A DNA stretch of 46,004 bases from an uncultured Treponema sp. (GCA_905372235.1 CAJPOF010000013.1:1-46004), one strand, 5' to 3'; shown: positions 1 to 8,453, numbered from the stretch's first letter. Numbers and translations: made by a program. Notes: a model not told the origin generated them from the sequence alone.

Positions 1-174
1 AGCAAATCAGAACAAGAACAACGACAAACATGGCTAGTATTCTAAATCTGTTTTACAGATAAGTCAAAACAATTCTTTATTAATATGAACGAATTTTTAG
101 AATGTACTAGACACGCAGCCGCACAAAATGCATATTAACAATACAATATTCAGATTCATTTTCGGAGGAAAAAA

Positions 175-570
175 ATGAAAATAAAATCAATCTTGCTTTC
201 GATAGCAGCGACTCTTGCATTTGTGGCATGTGCCACCGCAGAAAGTCCAAAAAAAATTACCCCGGCACAGGGAAAAGCCATGATAGAAAAAGGAGAGGCG
301 GTCCTTGTCGATGTAAGAAGGAACGACGAATACAAAAGTTCCCACATTCCAAGCGCAATCCTTATTCCGAACGAAACGATAGGCATAAAAATGCCAAAAG
401 AACTTCCTGACCTGAACGCAACCATAATCGTTTATTGCCGCTCAGGACGACGAAGCGCAATGGCGGCAAACAAACTTGAACTTATCGGTTACAAGAACGT
501 CTTGGACATGGGCGGAATAATGAGTTGGCCCTACAAGACCGTATCCGGAATGGAAAAAGGAACATTCTGA
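175..570 (+). CDS. Rhodanese-domain lipoprotein
   Basis: A 131-residue single rhodanese domain with an export signal. The N-terminus has two lysines, a hydrophobic stretch and a relaxed spirochaete-type lipobox ending at Cys19 (FVAC), so I infer a lipoprotein facing the periplasm. The domain runs from about residue 27; the active-site loop starts at Cys88 (CRSGRRS), the expected position of the persulfide-carrying cysteine, so catalysis looks intact. Known members move sulfane sulfur between thiol acceptors; the substrate cannot be told here. The start is fixed by GGAGG at about 164-168, seven bases before ATG. It stands alone and is convergent with fusA. Confidence 0.88.
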   Translation: MKIKSILLSIAATLAFVACATAESPKKITPAQGKAMIEKGEAVLVDVRRNDEYKSSHIPSAILIPNETIGIKMPKELPDLNATIIVYCRSGRRSAMAANKLELIGYKNVLDMGGIMSWPYKTVSGMEKGTF

Positions 571-636
571 CTTTATAAAAAAACAGAAATACGGCGATTC
601 CGATTCATCCAAGAAAAGGAACGCCGCTAATCATTG

Positions 637-2682
637 TCAAAGCCCGCCGACTTTCAGCTGGAAATGGCTGAATTCCATAGCAAACCCCGCCCTTCCTTGG
701 GTCGCAGAACGCAATGAAGTCGAAAAACCGAACATCTTCGCCATCGGTGCCTGCGCATGGACAATTTCACCGTTCGACTTTGAATCCTGTCCAAGGATTA
801 TCCCGCCCCTGGCTGTCATTTGGCTCATCGCCTCTCCAGTGAATTCCTTAGGGCAGTTTATGTCCACGTTCATCACAGGCTCAAGAAGCTCAGGACCTGC
901 CATGTTGCACACCTTGTCAAAAGCCGAGGAAGCGCACGCTGCATAGGCGGCAGGATTTGCGGTCTCTTCGTTGTATTCTATTCCGGTTACAACAATTCCC
1001 GTGTCGGTGCAAGGATAACCGTAATTGATTCCGGATGAAAGAGAACTTTCAAAGCCTTCCTTGACAGATTCAAGAATCTCTTCGGGAATGCCTGAAGCCG
1101 TGCCGACAAGACATTCGTAACTGTTTCCGCTTCCCTGCTCCCTTCGAAATACCTTGCACGTAATCTCGCACTCCGCAGGCTTTCCTGCGATAAGTTTCTC
1201 GAATTTTTCCGTAACTTCGGCATTTCCAGCCACAGACTCTCGGTAAGTAACCTGAGGAGAACCTACTCTGCACTGAACCTTAAAATCATCCTTCATCCTT
1301 GTAACAAGGACATCAAGATGAAGTTCTCCCATTCCGCTTATTATGAGCTGCCCCGTCTCCGAATCTTCATGATAAGTGAAAGTCGGGTCTTCCTTTGAAA
1401 GAATTTCCAAAGTCTCGTTCATCTTCTCCCGTTCGCTCATTGTTTCAGGCTCAAGAGAAACGGAAATCACAGGCTCGGGAAAAACCGGCTCTTCAAGGAG
1501 AACAGGCCAGCCTTCGCTTCCGATTGAATCCCCTGTCTGAGAAAGTTTAAGCCCGACAAAAACGGCTATGTCGCCCGCCTCGATTGAATTAAGCGGTTCG
1601 GATTTATCGGCGTGCATCCTTAAAATTCGGTTCACACGCTCACGTTTTTTCTTTGTCGTGTTGTAGATTTGAGTTCCGGAAGCGATTTTTCCAGAATACA
1701 TCCTTACATAGCAAAGGCTTCCCATCTCACGGTCATATTGAATCTTGAACACAAGACCCAAAGCCTGTTTTGAAGAATCGCATGGAACTTCCACGGATTC
1801 TTCGGCATTCTTTTTTATATGAATACCTTTCGCCGCAGGAACATCGGTCGGGCAAGGAAGATATTCGACTATCGCATCTATCAATGGCTGCACACCCTGA
1901 TTGTGGCGGGCAGAACCCATCACAAAAGGAACTATCGCACGCTCTATAGTTCCCTTTCTTATGGAAGCCTTGAGTTTTTCATCAGTGATTTTTCCGCCCT
2001 CAAGGTAGATTTCGGTAAGTTCATCGTCCGCGGAAGCCACCGTGTCGATCAGTTTCTCACGCCATTTTTCCGCAAGCTCCTTTCTTGAGGAATCTATCTC
2101 GCTTTCCGTGATATTTTCGCCCTCGTCCCCCTCAAAGCGAATTTCCTTCATTTTTATAAGGTCAATAACACCCTCGAACGCCTGCCCTTCTCCGATAGGA
2201 ATCTGAAGAGCCACGCATTCCACTCCGAACTTCTGATGAACATCCTCCATAGAACCGAAAAAGTCCGCCCCGATTCTGTCCATCTTGTTCATAAAACACA
2301 TCCTGGGAACGGAAAATCTGTCCGCCTGCTTCCATACGGTTTCCGTTTGCGGCTGAACGCCATCCACGGCGCAGATAACCGCAACCGCTCCGTCAAGCAC
2401 CCTCAAAGAACGCTCGACTTCGGCGGTAAAATCAACATGCCCCGGAGTGTCGATTATGTTTATCTGATAGTCCTTCCAGTAAGTGGTAGTGGCGGCAGAG
2501 CAGATTGTGATTCCCCTGTCCTGCTCCTGCTGCATCCAGTCCATAGTAGCCTGCCCGTCGTCTATTTCGCCAATCCGATGAATCTTTCCCGTGTAAAAAA
2601 GGATACGTTCGGTTGTAGTGGTCTTTCCGGCATCTATGTGCGCCATGATTCCGATGTTACGCATTTTTTTAAGGTCAGCCAT
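637..2682 (-). CDS. fusA: Translation elongation factor G
   Basis: A 681-residue translational GTPase with the complete EF-G layout: P-loop AHIDAGKT (14-21), RGITI switch I (56-60), DTPGH (78-82), NKMD (132-135), then domains II-V to the C-terminus. It drives ribosomal translocation or, with ribosome recycling factor, subunit splitting. Spirochaetes usually carry two EF-G paralogues that divide these jobs (known for Borrelia); which one this is cannot be decided from this window, as no rpsL/rpsG/tuf genes are beside it. Start ATG has AGGA about 9 bases upstream, and a good promoter lies at 2719-2747. Monocistronic. Confidence 0.93.
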   Translation of the reverse strand: MADLKKMRNIGIMAHIDAGKTTTTERILFYTGKIHRIGEIDDGQATMDWMQQEQDRGITICSAATTTYWKDYQINIIDTPGHVDFTAEVERSLRVLDGAVAVICAVDGVQPQTETVWKQADRFSVPRMCFMNKMDRIGADFFGSMEDVHQKFGVECVALQIPIGEGQAFEGVIDLIKMKEIRFEGDEGENITESEIDSSRKELAEKWREKLIDTVASADDELTEIYLEGGKITDEKLKASIRKGTIERAIVPFVMGSARHNQGVQPLIDAIVEYLPCPTDVPAAKGIHIKKNAEESVEVPCDSSKQALGLVFKIQYDREMGSLCYVRMYSGKIASGTQIYNTTKKKRERVNRILRMHADKSEPLNSIEAGDIAVFVGLKLSQTGDSIGSEGWPVLLEEPVFPEPVISVSLEPETMSEREKMNETLEILSKEDPTFTYHEDSETGQLIISGMGELHLDVLVTRMKDDFKVQCRVGSPQVTYRESVAGNAEVTEKFEKLIAGKPAECEITCKVFRREQGSGNSYECLVGTASGIPEEILESVKEGFESSLSSGINYGYPCTDTGIVVTGIEYNEETANPAAYAACASSAFDKVCNMAGPELLEPVMNVDINCPKEFTGEAMSQMTARGGIILGQDSKSNGEIVHAQAPMAKMFGFSTSLRSATQGRAGFAMEFSHFQLKVGGL

Positions 2683-2718
2683 TTCCGTCTTCCTGTGAAT
2701 GTAGAATATTGACTAAAG

Positions 2719-2747
2719 ATATTACAGGATTTCATGCTGTTGTTCAA
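2719..2747 (-). promoter_or_regulatory. Promoter of fusA
   Basis: On the minus strand TTGAAC (2742-2747) is followed after 17 bp by TAATAT (2719-2724), giving a leader of about 30 nt before the fusA start. Confidence 0.6.
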
Positions 2748-2843
2748 TTAACGGGAAAAATGGCGCGAAAAGAGGTGTTGCGGATAAAAACCGCCCCCCC
2801 TGCCAAGCCAGACTTACAACAAATTATTAAATTAACAATGCAT

Positions 2844-2886
2844 AAAAAAGTCCGTCGCCTGCTAAAATTTTGGGACGGACTTTTTT
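2844..2886 (-). terminator. Bidirectional terminator after the broken SUMF1-type gene
   Basis: A perfect 13-bp inverted repeat, AAAAAAGTCCGTC (2844-2856) against GACGGACTTTTTT (2874-2886), with a 17-nt loop. A/T runs on both sides make it usable in either direction; it follows the minus-strand gene ending at 2972. Confidence 0.8.
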
Positions 2887-2971
2887 ATAAAAGTTTTCTG
2901 CAAAAAAACTTGAGCGACGGAAGAAAATGAAAATCTGTAAAACATATTTACCGCCACCCGTGGTTTCTATT

Positions 2972-4309
2972 CTAGAATGAGTGAACCAAGCGTAAGCCCC
3001 TAGAATTTTCAGGAGAGTTTGGACTTTCGTTATTACGCAAGGAGACGGTACAATTATTCGCATCATCATCACAGGAAGCCCCTCGATGGGAACGTTGAAC
3101 TCCATTAGGCGAGCCCCTAGGATTTACCGCATAACCTTCGCTATCTTTGTATTTGTAATCATAACCGTCCACATTGTCATCATGCAAATCCCAGCACCAC
3201 TCCGAAACGTTTCAGTTCATGTCAAAAAGACCAAGCGTATTAGACTTTTTTAGTCCAACCTCATGAGTTTTTCCATCCGAGTTGTGACTGTTCCATGCGT
3301 AGGCATCAAATTCTTCTTCCTCATGCGGAGGCTTGTTGAAGTTTTCCGGTGTCTTCTTTGTGTTCAGTCCTGCATACGAATACTTCCATTCCTTTGCGCT
3401 TGGGTCTCCGCCACGCGCCGCATACTCCCATTCAGCCTCGGTCGGAAGCCTGTAGCCAATTTTTGTCCATTTTTTAGTTTCAGCATTGTAAGCAGGATAG
3501 GGTGTACGGTACGAAGCGGCATCGTCTTTTGTGTACGCTTCAGTAAGCCCTTCATCGCTATAATACACACAGGAGTATGAACCAATCACCTTTTTTGTAA
3601 ATTCATTGCAAAATGCGATTGCATCATACCATGACAAATTCTCCACAGGGCGGAGTTCTTGATTTTCCCCGGCGGCTACATCTGATTTATGACTGCTGGG
3701 GTTTCCTTCCATTATGGTGTTGTATAGTTTCTGTGTAACTTCGTATTTTGACATAACGAACGGACTCAGTTTTACTTTTCGATCTTTAAGGAAAACACCT
3801 TTTAAAAAAGGAGCTCCCTCAGCTCTAACGAATCCGTTCCAACTTGAATCGTCCGTCATTTCTACAAGCCCTACAGTCTCGCAAGGAACGACAACGACTC
3901 CGTCTAATTTATCTATTTTCGTTCCGTAATAGTTAATGGTTCCGTTCTTGTCCATCCACCACTCACTCGGGTCCTCTCCCTTAGGAACGACATCAAAACC
4001 AATAAGAACATTCATCTCCTTGGTAACCGTGAGACTTGCCTTGTTCTTGTTACTCGGACTTACCACAAACTCGGGACGCCAAACTACCCGGTAACCTAAC
4101 TCAGGATTTGCAGCGAACTCAAGAACCCTGCCATTTTCGACAGTGTTTCCGCTTACGAAAGTTTTTCCCTCAAGTTTAACGATGACAGTTCCCTTTCCCT
4201 TAATTGAATAGGAGACCGTGTAAATCCCCGGATCGCCTGAAACGTCTGTATTGCACGATGCAAAAAGCAGCGCAACGCAGATGGAAAACACAAAAAAAAT
4301 CTTTTTCAT
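2972..4309 (-). pseudogene. SUMF1/FGE-type lipoprotein gene interrupted by in-frame TGA
   Basis: A 446-codon reading frame for a lipoprotein: signal peptide and lipobox ending LFASC, a domain of about 80 residues resembling bacterial beta-repeat modules, then a formylglycine-generating-enzyme (SUMF1) domain with the usual RLPTEAEWEYAARGG and DAYAWNSHNSDGKTHEVG segments. At 3212-3214 the frame meets TGA exactly where the family's DMxGNVxEW motif needs Gly (codon 366; GGA to TGA is one change). The same frame continues for 79 codons with the rest of the domain, but that tail is eroded: RGGSW is RGASC and GFRLV is GLRLV. Start chosen at 4309 because AAGGAG sits about 8 bases upstream and the signal peptide follows. 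I read it as a decaying gene; a sequencing error at one base is the alternative. Confidence 0.8.
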
Positions 4310-4600
4310 TATTTTTCTCCTTAAAAATAATCTTCTCCGAATTGACCTTTCAGAATCAAAAGGAACGACCACATTGCCGCGATGCGCACACATCAGGCAA
4401 TACGACATTAATTTAGACATTTGCACGGAATCGGAACGGAGATTTTTGTAAAAGAATTTTAAGTCAGAGCCGTGGAACTGGAACTTTAGTCTCCGTTTTT
4501 TGTCCGCTCCATGCATATCACGACCCTAACACAATTTTATCCTTTCTTCAACAAGGACTTACGCACGAGAATCTATATTCTCCAAAAATAACCGTTCCCG

Positions 4601-4630
4601 AAAAAATCGGCTGCTCTCCCGGCAGCAGCC
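4601..4630 (-). terminator. Orphan minus-strand intrinsic terminator
   Basis: On the minus strand a perfect 7-bp GC-rich stem (4624-4630 with 4609-4615) is followed two bases later by six T's (4601-4606). No convincing minus-strand gene ends here, so the transcript it would stop is unknown. Confidence 0.5.
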
Positions 4631-4681
4631 CTGCAGTTCACCATGGCTGACCGAAATTGAAATCGAACTGTGCAAAACAAT

Positions 4682-4709
4682 TTGCGTTTTTTGTAAAAAA
4701 TGTTATAGT
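4682..4709 (+). promoter_or_regulatory. Promoter of small RNA candidate
   Basis: TTGCGT (4682-4687), 16-bp spacer, TATAGT (4704-4709). The expected start at about 4716 is the first base of the hairpin that follows. Confidence 0.55.
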
Positions 4710-4715
4710 AAAGCC

Positions 4716-4779
4716 GACCTCCAGATGCGGAACTATCAAGTATGTAATGTATGCGACCGCATGCTGAGGTCATTTTTTA
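4716..4779 (+). ncRNA. Small hairpin RNA candidate, about 63 nt
   Basis: A 6-bp outer stem (GACCTC 4716-4721 with GAGGTC 4766-4771), a 3x3 internal loop, a 6-bp inner stem (ATGCGG 4725-4730 with CCGCAT 4757-4762) and a 26-nt apical loop, followed at once by ATTTTTTAT. Promoter, stem and T-run are spaced so that the transcript would be just this hairpin. It matches no RNA family I can recall. The downstream rsmI-like gene seems to have its own promoter, which argues against a simple leader, though an attenuator is possible. Confidence 0.5.
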
Positions 4780-4857
4780 TTATGATTTCTTCCCTATCAA
4801 AAATATAACGCCTGCGCCATCTATTCTGCAAACAGACTAAAATAAATCAAAAAGCAT

Positions 4858-4886
4858 TTCACCTTCCTTCTTTTTCATGCTATGTT
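4858..4886 (+). promoter_or_regulatory. Promoter abutting rsmI-like start (leaderless)
   Basis: TTCACC (4858-4863), 17 bp, TATGTT (4881-4886), then seven bases to ATG at 4894. The earlier in-frame ATG at 4882 lies inside the -10 box. No Shine-Dalgarno sequence. Confidence 0.45.
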
Positions 4887-4893
4887 TAGTCCC

Positions 4894-5604
4894 ATGGAAA
4901 AGGCTCTTTACCTTATTCCCGTGACGCTGGGAGACTCTCCGTGGGAGAACACAATTCCGTCGTTCAACAGGAAAATTATAGAAAAAATCGATTATTTTAT
5001 CGTAGAAAGCCGAAAATCAGCGGTCAGGTTTCTTAAAAAAATCGTCCCTGAAAAAGACATCGACTCTTGCACTTTCAGAGAACTAAGCGAACATACTGAC
5101 ATCAAAGAAATTACGGACTATCTTGACCCAATCACAGACAAAGGAAAGAGCATAGGTCTTCTAAGCGACGCCGGCTGCCCTGCCGTAGCAGATCCCGGAA
5201 GCGAGGTGGTCCTTCTTGCCCACAGAAAAAAAATCAGGGTGATTCCGCTTTCAGGTCCTTCATCAATCCTTATGTCGGTTATGGCAAGCGGATTTTCAGG
5301 ACAAAGTTTTTCGTTCAACGGCTACCTTCCCGCAAAACCCAGCGAAAGAGAATCCAAACTTAAAATCCTTGAAAATAGAGCGTACAGGGAAAATCAGACC
5401 CAGCTATTCATCGAAACGCCTTACAGAAACAAAAAAATGTTCGAATCCATAATCCGAGTAATGAAAGACGACACGATGCTGTGCGTGGCATCCGGAATCA
5501 CCTGCCAGGAAGAATTTATAAGGACGCAGAAAATTTCCGACTGGAAAAAGACGGAATTTCCCGACATTGAAAAAATCCCGACAATCTTCTTGATTTTCAG
5601 ATAG
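4894..5604 (+). CDS. RsmI-like tetrapyrrole-methylase-fold methyltransferase
   Basis: A 236-residue SAM-dependent methyltransferase of the tetrapyrrole methylase fold. Diagnostic segments follow RsmI in order: LLSDAGCPAVADPG, LSGPSS, FNGYLPAKPSER and FIETPYR, the counterparts of RsmI's SDAGTP..DPG, PG.., F.GFLP and ESPHR. RsmI methylates the 2'-O of 16S rRNA C1402. This protein is shorter than classical RsmI (about 280), lacking a C-terminal part, and its N-terminus is diverged, so target identity is not certain. An extended start at 4882 is possible, but that ATG overlaps the -10 box; 4894 starts MEKALYLIP as family members do. No Shine-Dalgarno; probably leaderless. The exonuclease gene follows 21 bp on. 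Confidence 0.75.
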   Translation: MEKALYLIPVTLGDSPWENTIPSFNRKIIEKIDYFIVESRKSAVRFLKKIVPEKDIDSCTFRELSEHTDIKEITDYLDPITDKGKSIGLLSDAGCPAVADPGSEVVLLAHRKKIRVIPLSGPSSILMSVMASGFSGQSFSFNGYLPAKPSERESKLKILENRAYRENQTQLFIETPYRNKKMFESIIRVMKDDTMLCVASGITCQEEFIRTQKISDWKKTEFPDIEKIPTIFLIFR

Positions 5605-5625
5605 TAAAAATTACGGAGTATTTTT

Positions 5626-6546
5626 GTGAACAAATCCTATCTTTTTTTTGACATAGAATGCGCAAACTGTTTTGACGGAATCGGAAAAATGTGTTCATTC
5701 GGCTATGTGCTTACCGATGAAAATTTCAACGTCATTGACACGGATGATGTTGTGATGAACCCTGAATGCGAGTTCGACTGGTATCTTTTTTCCAAAAAGA
5801 ACCAATGTCCGCTCGCCTACTCCAAGGATTATTTCAGAAGACAAAAAAATTTTGAAAGCTATTACAAAGGAATCAAAAAACTCCTGGAAGAGTCGGAACG
5901 GAAAGTGATCGGCTTTTCCAGTCTGAACGATGTGGGTTTTGTCGTCTCCGCTTGCGAACGCTACACACTTCCGCTCATAAATTTTTCCGCCTTTGACATC
6001 GCAAAAATAATCGAACAGGAAAAATCGGCAAAAATGAAACTGAAAGAATGGTGCGAATTCTATAAAATCGACCTTTCCCAAATCACCGCCCACAAAAGCC
6101 AGGACGACGCAATGATGACAATGCTCCTTGCAAAAACTTTCTGCGAGGAAAAAAGCATTTCGCTGTCGGAACTTCTTGAACTCGGAAAAGGAACAAAAAT
6201 TTCCACGGAAAAATACATCGAACAAAGAGAAAAAAGCAGGCGCAACAAAGAACTGAAGGAAAAACTCCAGTCGCTCTACGGGAAAAAATGCAGGGCATGC
6301 CTTTCATCTCGACTTAGCGGAAAAAAAATTGCGTTCGGCTACAAGATTTCCGAAGATTTTGAGAACGCCCTTAAAATTGCGAACCTGGTCTACAAGCACG
6401 GCGGAATGATTTTTCGCCATCTGAACGAAAACGGCATTCTTATTGTAAAGGATGACATAAGCGAAGAAGAAATAAATGCGATTGAATCCAAGGGGTTTGA
6501 AACAATGACGATAAAACATCTTACCGAAATCACGCACCTTGGATGA
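5626..6546 (+). CDS. DnaQ-family 3'-5' exonuclease-like protein
   Basis: A 306-residue protein with an N-terminal DEDD exonuclease domain. The first acidic motif is FFDIECAN (residues 7-14), and a late HKSQDDAMM carries the His/Asp pair of the DEDDh subtype. A Lys/Glu-rich linker follows, then a C-terminal block of about 85 residues (KKIAFGYKISEDFENA...) that resembles a BRCT domain in its hydrophobic pattern, by inference only. Such proteins trim DNA or RNA 3' ends; no polymerase gene is near. Start is GTG, with GGAG at 5615-5618 seven bases upstream. Co-directional with the methylase gene; terminator at 6561-6598. Confidence 0.75.
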   Translation: MNKSYLFFDIECANCFDGIGKMCSFGYVLTDENFNVIDTDDVVMNPECEFDWYLFSKKNQCPLAYSKDYFRRQKNFESYYKGIKKLLEESERKVIGFSSLNDVGFVVSACERYTLPLINFSAFDIAKIIEQEKSAKMKLKEWCEFYKIDLSQITAHKSQDDAMMTMLLAKTFCEEKSISLSELLELGKGTKISTEKYIEQREKSRRNKELKEKLQSLYGKKCRACLSSRLSGKKIAFGYKISEDFENALKIANLVYKHGGMIFRHLNENGILIVKDDISEEEINAIESKGFETMTIKHLTEITHLG

Positions 6547-6560
6547 ATGTGCCCACAAAC

Positions 6561-6598
6561 AAAATCAGAGGAAATATAAAGCCGCCTCTCCTGATTTT
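6561..6598 (+). terminator. Terminator after the exonuclease gene
   Basis: AAAATCAG plus AGG (6561-6571) pairs with CCT and CTGATTTT (6585-6598) with a small bulge, followed by AGTTTTATTTT. Confidence 0.6.
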
Positions 6599-6643
6599 AG
6601 TTTTATTTTCATCAAAAATCTTTTCAAGGTCTAAGCAGACTTA

Positions 6644-6672
6644 TTGACACTTTTTTCGTATAACACTATATT
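6644..6672 (+). promoter_or_regulatory. Promoter of tRNA-Lys
   Basis: Consensus TTGACA (6644-6649), 17 bp, TATATT (6667-6672), 25 bases before the tRNA. Confidence 0.8.
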
Positions 6673-6697
6673 GTTTCCACGTTCTTTACTGAACGAT

Positions 6698-6770
6698 GGG
6701 CTATTAGCTCAGGTGGTAGAGCACCGCCCTTTTAAGGCGGCTGTCGATGGTTCGAGTCCATCATAGCTCA
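6698..6770 (+). tRNA. tRNA-Lys (anticodon TTT)
   Basis: A 73-nt cloverleaf: acceptor GGGCTAT with ATAGCTC (one G-T pair), D stem GCTC/GAGC, anticodon stem CCGCC/GGCGG with loop CTTTTAA (anticodon TTT), T arm GATGG-TTCGAGT-CCATC, discriminator A. CCA is not encoded. Own promoter and terminator. Confidence 0.95.
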
Positions 6771-6805
6771 AAAAAGAGTCTCCGTTTTGGGAGGCTCTTT
6801 TTTTT
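6771..6805 (+). terminator. Terminator of tRNA-Lys
   Basis: AAAAAGAG-T-CTCC (6771-6783) pairs with GGAG-G-CTCTTTTT (6790-6802); T-run to 6805. It starts directly after the discriminator base, so the mature 3' end is cut close to the hairpin. Confidence 0.8.
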
Positions 6806-6975
6806 TACGAATCGACTTAAAATCAGCGGAACAAAAAAAATCCTGTAATTCCGTAAAAAATAATTCATCGCTTTTGAAAAATTGACTTTTGATTTGCGGC
6901 TGTTTTTTCTAAAAAAGCAAATTTTCCGACTTAAAAACGCACTCTTGAATCTATTAAAAAAAATAAAAAAAATCG

Positions 6976-7004
6976 TTGACAATCCATTTAGGGTCGTGTA
7001 TATT
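6976..7004 (+). promoter_or_regulatory. Strong promoter of small RNA candidate
   Basis: TTGACA (6976-6981), exactly 17 bp, TATATT (6999-7004): the same strong design as the tRNA-Lys promoter. Expected start about 7010-7011. Confidence 0.75.
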
Positions 7005-7010
7005 GTAGTC

Positions 7011-7103
7011 AGCTTGTAAATAAGCTGATAAACTCTCTCCGATGTCCACATAGTGGACGGCAAGTTCCTTGGATAGTGTTACTGTTCGAGGAACTTGTTT
7101 TTT
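7011..7103 (+). ncRNA. Three-hairpin small RNA candidate, about 93 nt
   Basis: Three stems in line: CAGCTT/AAGCTG (7010-7015, 7022-7027), GTCCAC-ATA-GTGGAC (7044-7058), and CAAGTTCCT/AGGAACTTG (7061-7069, 7089-7097) followed by six T's. A consensus promoter sits immediately upstream and there is no ORF with a ribosome binding site, so this reads as a stable free-standing RNA. hflK starts 230 bases later behind the terminator. I cannot match it to 6S, SRP, tmRNA or RNase P RNA. Confidence 0.65.
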
Positions 7104-7335
7104 AACTTTACACTTTTTGTTCGGCATCCGCAAAAAAATCCGCCAATCCTGTGAGTTCTGTTGTTTTTTTTTATTTTTACCACTATCTTTAAATACTGAC
7201 TTGAACAATAGGATTTCCAAAAAATTGTACATTCCGGATGCCTCTTTTTGACTTCCGCAAGTTTTTGTCACAGAATTATCCCAAAACATGCACGCCCATC
7301 AGTTTGGAGCGTGGCGCAATCGACAAGGAATTTAT

Positions 7336-8307
7336 ATGGCAGAAGAAACCTTTCAGAAAACAAAAAAAATAAAAAAGTTCGGAACAAAAATGTTCGGCTG
7401 GCTTTTTGTTCTTGCGATACTTGCAGGAGCGGTGATAAGCAGCGCATTTATCATAGACGAGACGGAACAGGCGGTAATAACGCGACTTGGAAAATACGAA
7501 AATACGCTTGGTCCGGGTCTTCACATCAAACTTCCGTTTGGAATAGACAGAGTGTATTCCGTTCCGGTGAAAGTGGTGCAGACAGAGCAGTTCGGTTTCA
7601 AGACGCTGAAATCCGGGCGCGACAACGAATACAGGAACAGCATCACGTCCGAATCCACAATGCTTACAGGCGACCTGAACATCGTGGATGTCGAATGGAT
7701 AATCCAGTACAGAATCGTTGACCCCAGACAATGGCTTTTTGGAGTGAAGGAAAAATCCCAGACAATCAGGGATATTTCCCGTTCCGTGATAAACACTCTT
7801 GTAGGCGACCGGGCGATTCTCGATGTCATGGGAAGCGAACGTTCTTCCATAGAAACCCTCGCCCTTGACATGATGAACGAAAACTTCAGGTCGTTGGGTC
7901 TTGGAATAAACATCATCGCCGTAAAACTTCAGAACATTGTCCCGCCAAGCGGAGTGCAGGAAGCGTTCGAGGACGTAAACAAAGCCATCCAAGACATGAA
8001 CAGATTTATCAACGAGGGAAAGGAAGCGTACAACTCAGAAATTCCAAAAGCTCAAGGAGAGGCGGACAAGCAGCTCCAGATTGCCGAAGGATATGCGGCG
8101 GAAAGGGTGAATATGGCAAAGGGAGACGTGGCAAGATTCAATGCCGTTTACTCAGAATACATAAAATCTCCAAGGGTAACAAAAGACAGAATCTACCTTG
8201 AAACGATGGATGAAATCCTTGGCGACAAAAAAAAGCCTACTCTCATAGACGGAAAATTGAACAATGTGCTCCCGATAAAAACTCTTTCGGATTCGTCCAA
8301 GCAGTAG
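7336..8307 (+). CDS. hflK: HflK-type SPFH membrane protein
   Basis: A 323-residue stomatin/prohibitin (SPFH) protein: one membrane span at about 20-40, then the band-7 domain beginning TEQAVITRLGKYENTLGPGLH and a helical tail with AQGEADKQLQIAEGYAAERV. HflK and HflC form a large membrane complex that in E. coli encloses FtsH and limits its proteolysis; hflC follows here but ftsH is not in the window. Start chosen at 7336 because AAGGAA (7325-7330) lies five bases upstream; an in-frame upstream ATG at 7288 has no ribosome binding site. A likely terminator at 8435-8453 lies between it and hflC. Confidence 0.9.
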   Translation: MAEETFQKTKKIKKFGTKMFGWLFVLAILAGAVISSAFIIDETEQAVITRLGKYENTLGPGLHIKLPFGIDRVYSVPVKVVQTEQFGFKTLKSGRDNEYRNSITSESTMLTGDLNIVDVEWIIQYRIVDPRQWLFGVKEKSQTIRDISRSVINTLVGDRAILDVMGSERSSIETLALDMMNENFRSLGLGINIIAVKLQNIVPPSGVQEAFEDVNKAIQDMNRFINEGKEAYNSEIPKAQGEADKQLQIAEGYAAERVNMAKGDVARFNAVYSEYIKSPRVTKDRIYLETMDEILGDKKKPTLIDGKLNNVLPIKTLSDSSKQ

Positions 8308-8434
8308 GCAATTTTTCGATGAACACCGCCTGAATATGACGGTTTCAATAGTTTACAGGCTGAGCCAAACGGAATCGCGCAAGGCATAAAATCAAACTGC
8401 GTTCCCAAATTATGTTCCGGGAATTGCTAAAGTG

Positions 8435-8453
8435 GACGGGAAAACCGTCTTTT
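8435..8453 (+). terminator. Terminator candidate after hflK
   Basis: GACGG (8435-8439), loop GAAAA, CCGTC (8445-8449), TTTT. A GGAGG sequence follows three bases later. Confidence 0.5.

Noticed and set aside
3212..3214. TGA in the SUMF1-type gene as a selenocysteine codon
   Set aside because: The codon replaces a conserved structural Gly, not a Cys, no clear SECIS hairpin follows, and downstream motifs are degenerate.
4434..4503. AACGGAGA/TCTCCGTT inverted repeat with T-run as a plus-strand terminator
   Set aside because: The 49-nt gap is too long for a simple intrinsic terminator and no plus-strand gene precedes it.
4601..4680. Small SRP (4.5S) RNA, because of AGCAGCC and GGTCAG on the minus strand
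   Set aside because: The GGAA tetraloop and the order of the conserved symmetric loop are missing.
4573..4773. 66-codon minus-strand open frame
   Set aside because: No ribosome binding site, random-looking residues, and it covers the small-RNA hairpin.
5695..6225. 176-codon open frame antisense to the exonuclease gene
   Set aside because: Phe/Cys/His-rich shadow of a real gene on the other strand; no start signal.
6761..7289. Minus-strand open frames of 100 and 111 codons over the tRNA-Lys to hflK interval
   Set aside because: They run antisense through a tRNA, its terminator and the three-hairpin RNA, with Lys/Phe-rich composition typical of A+T-rich noise.
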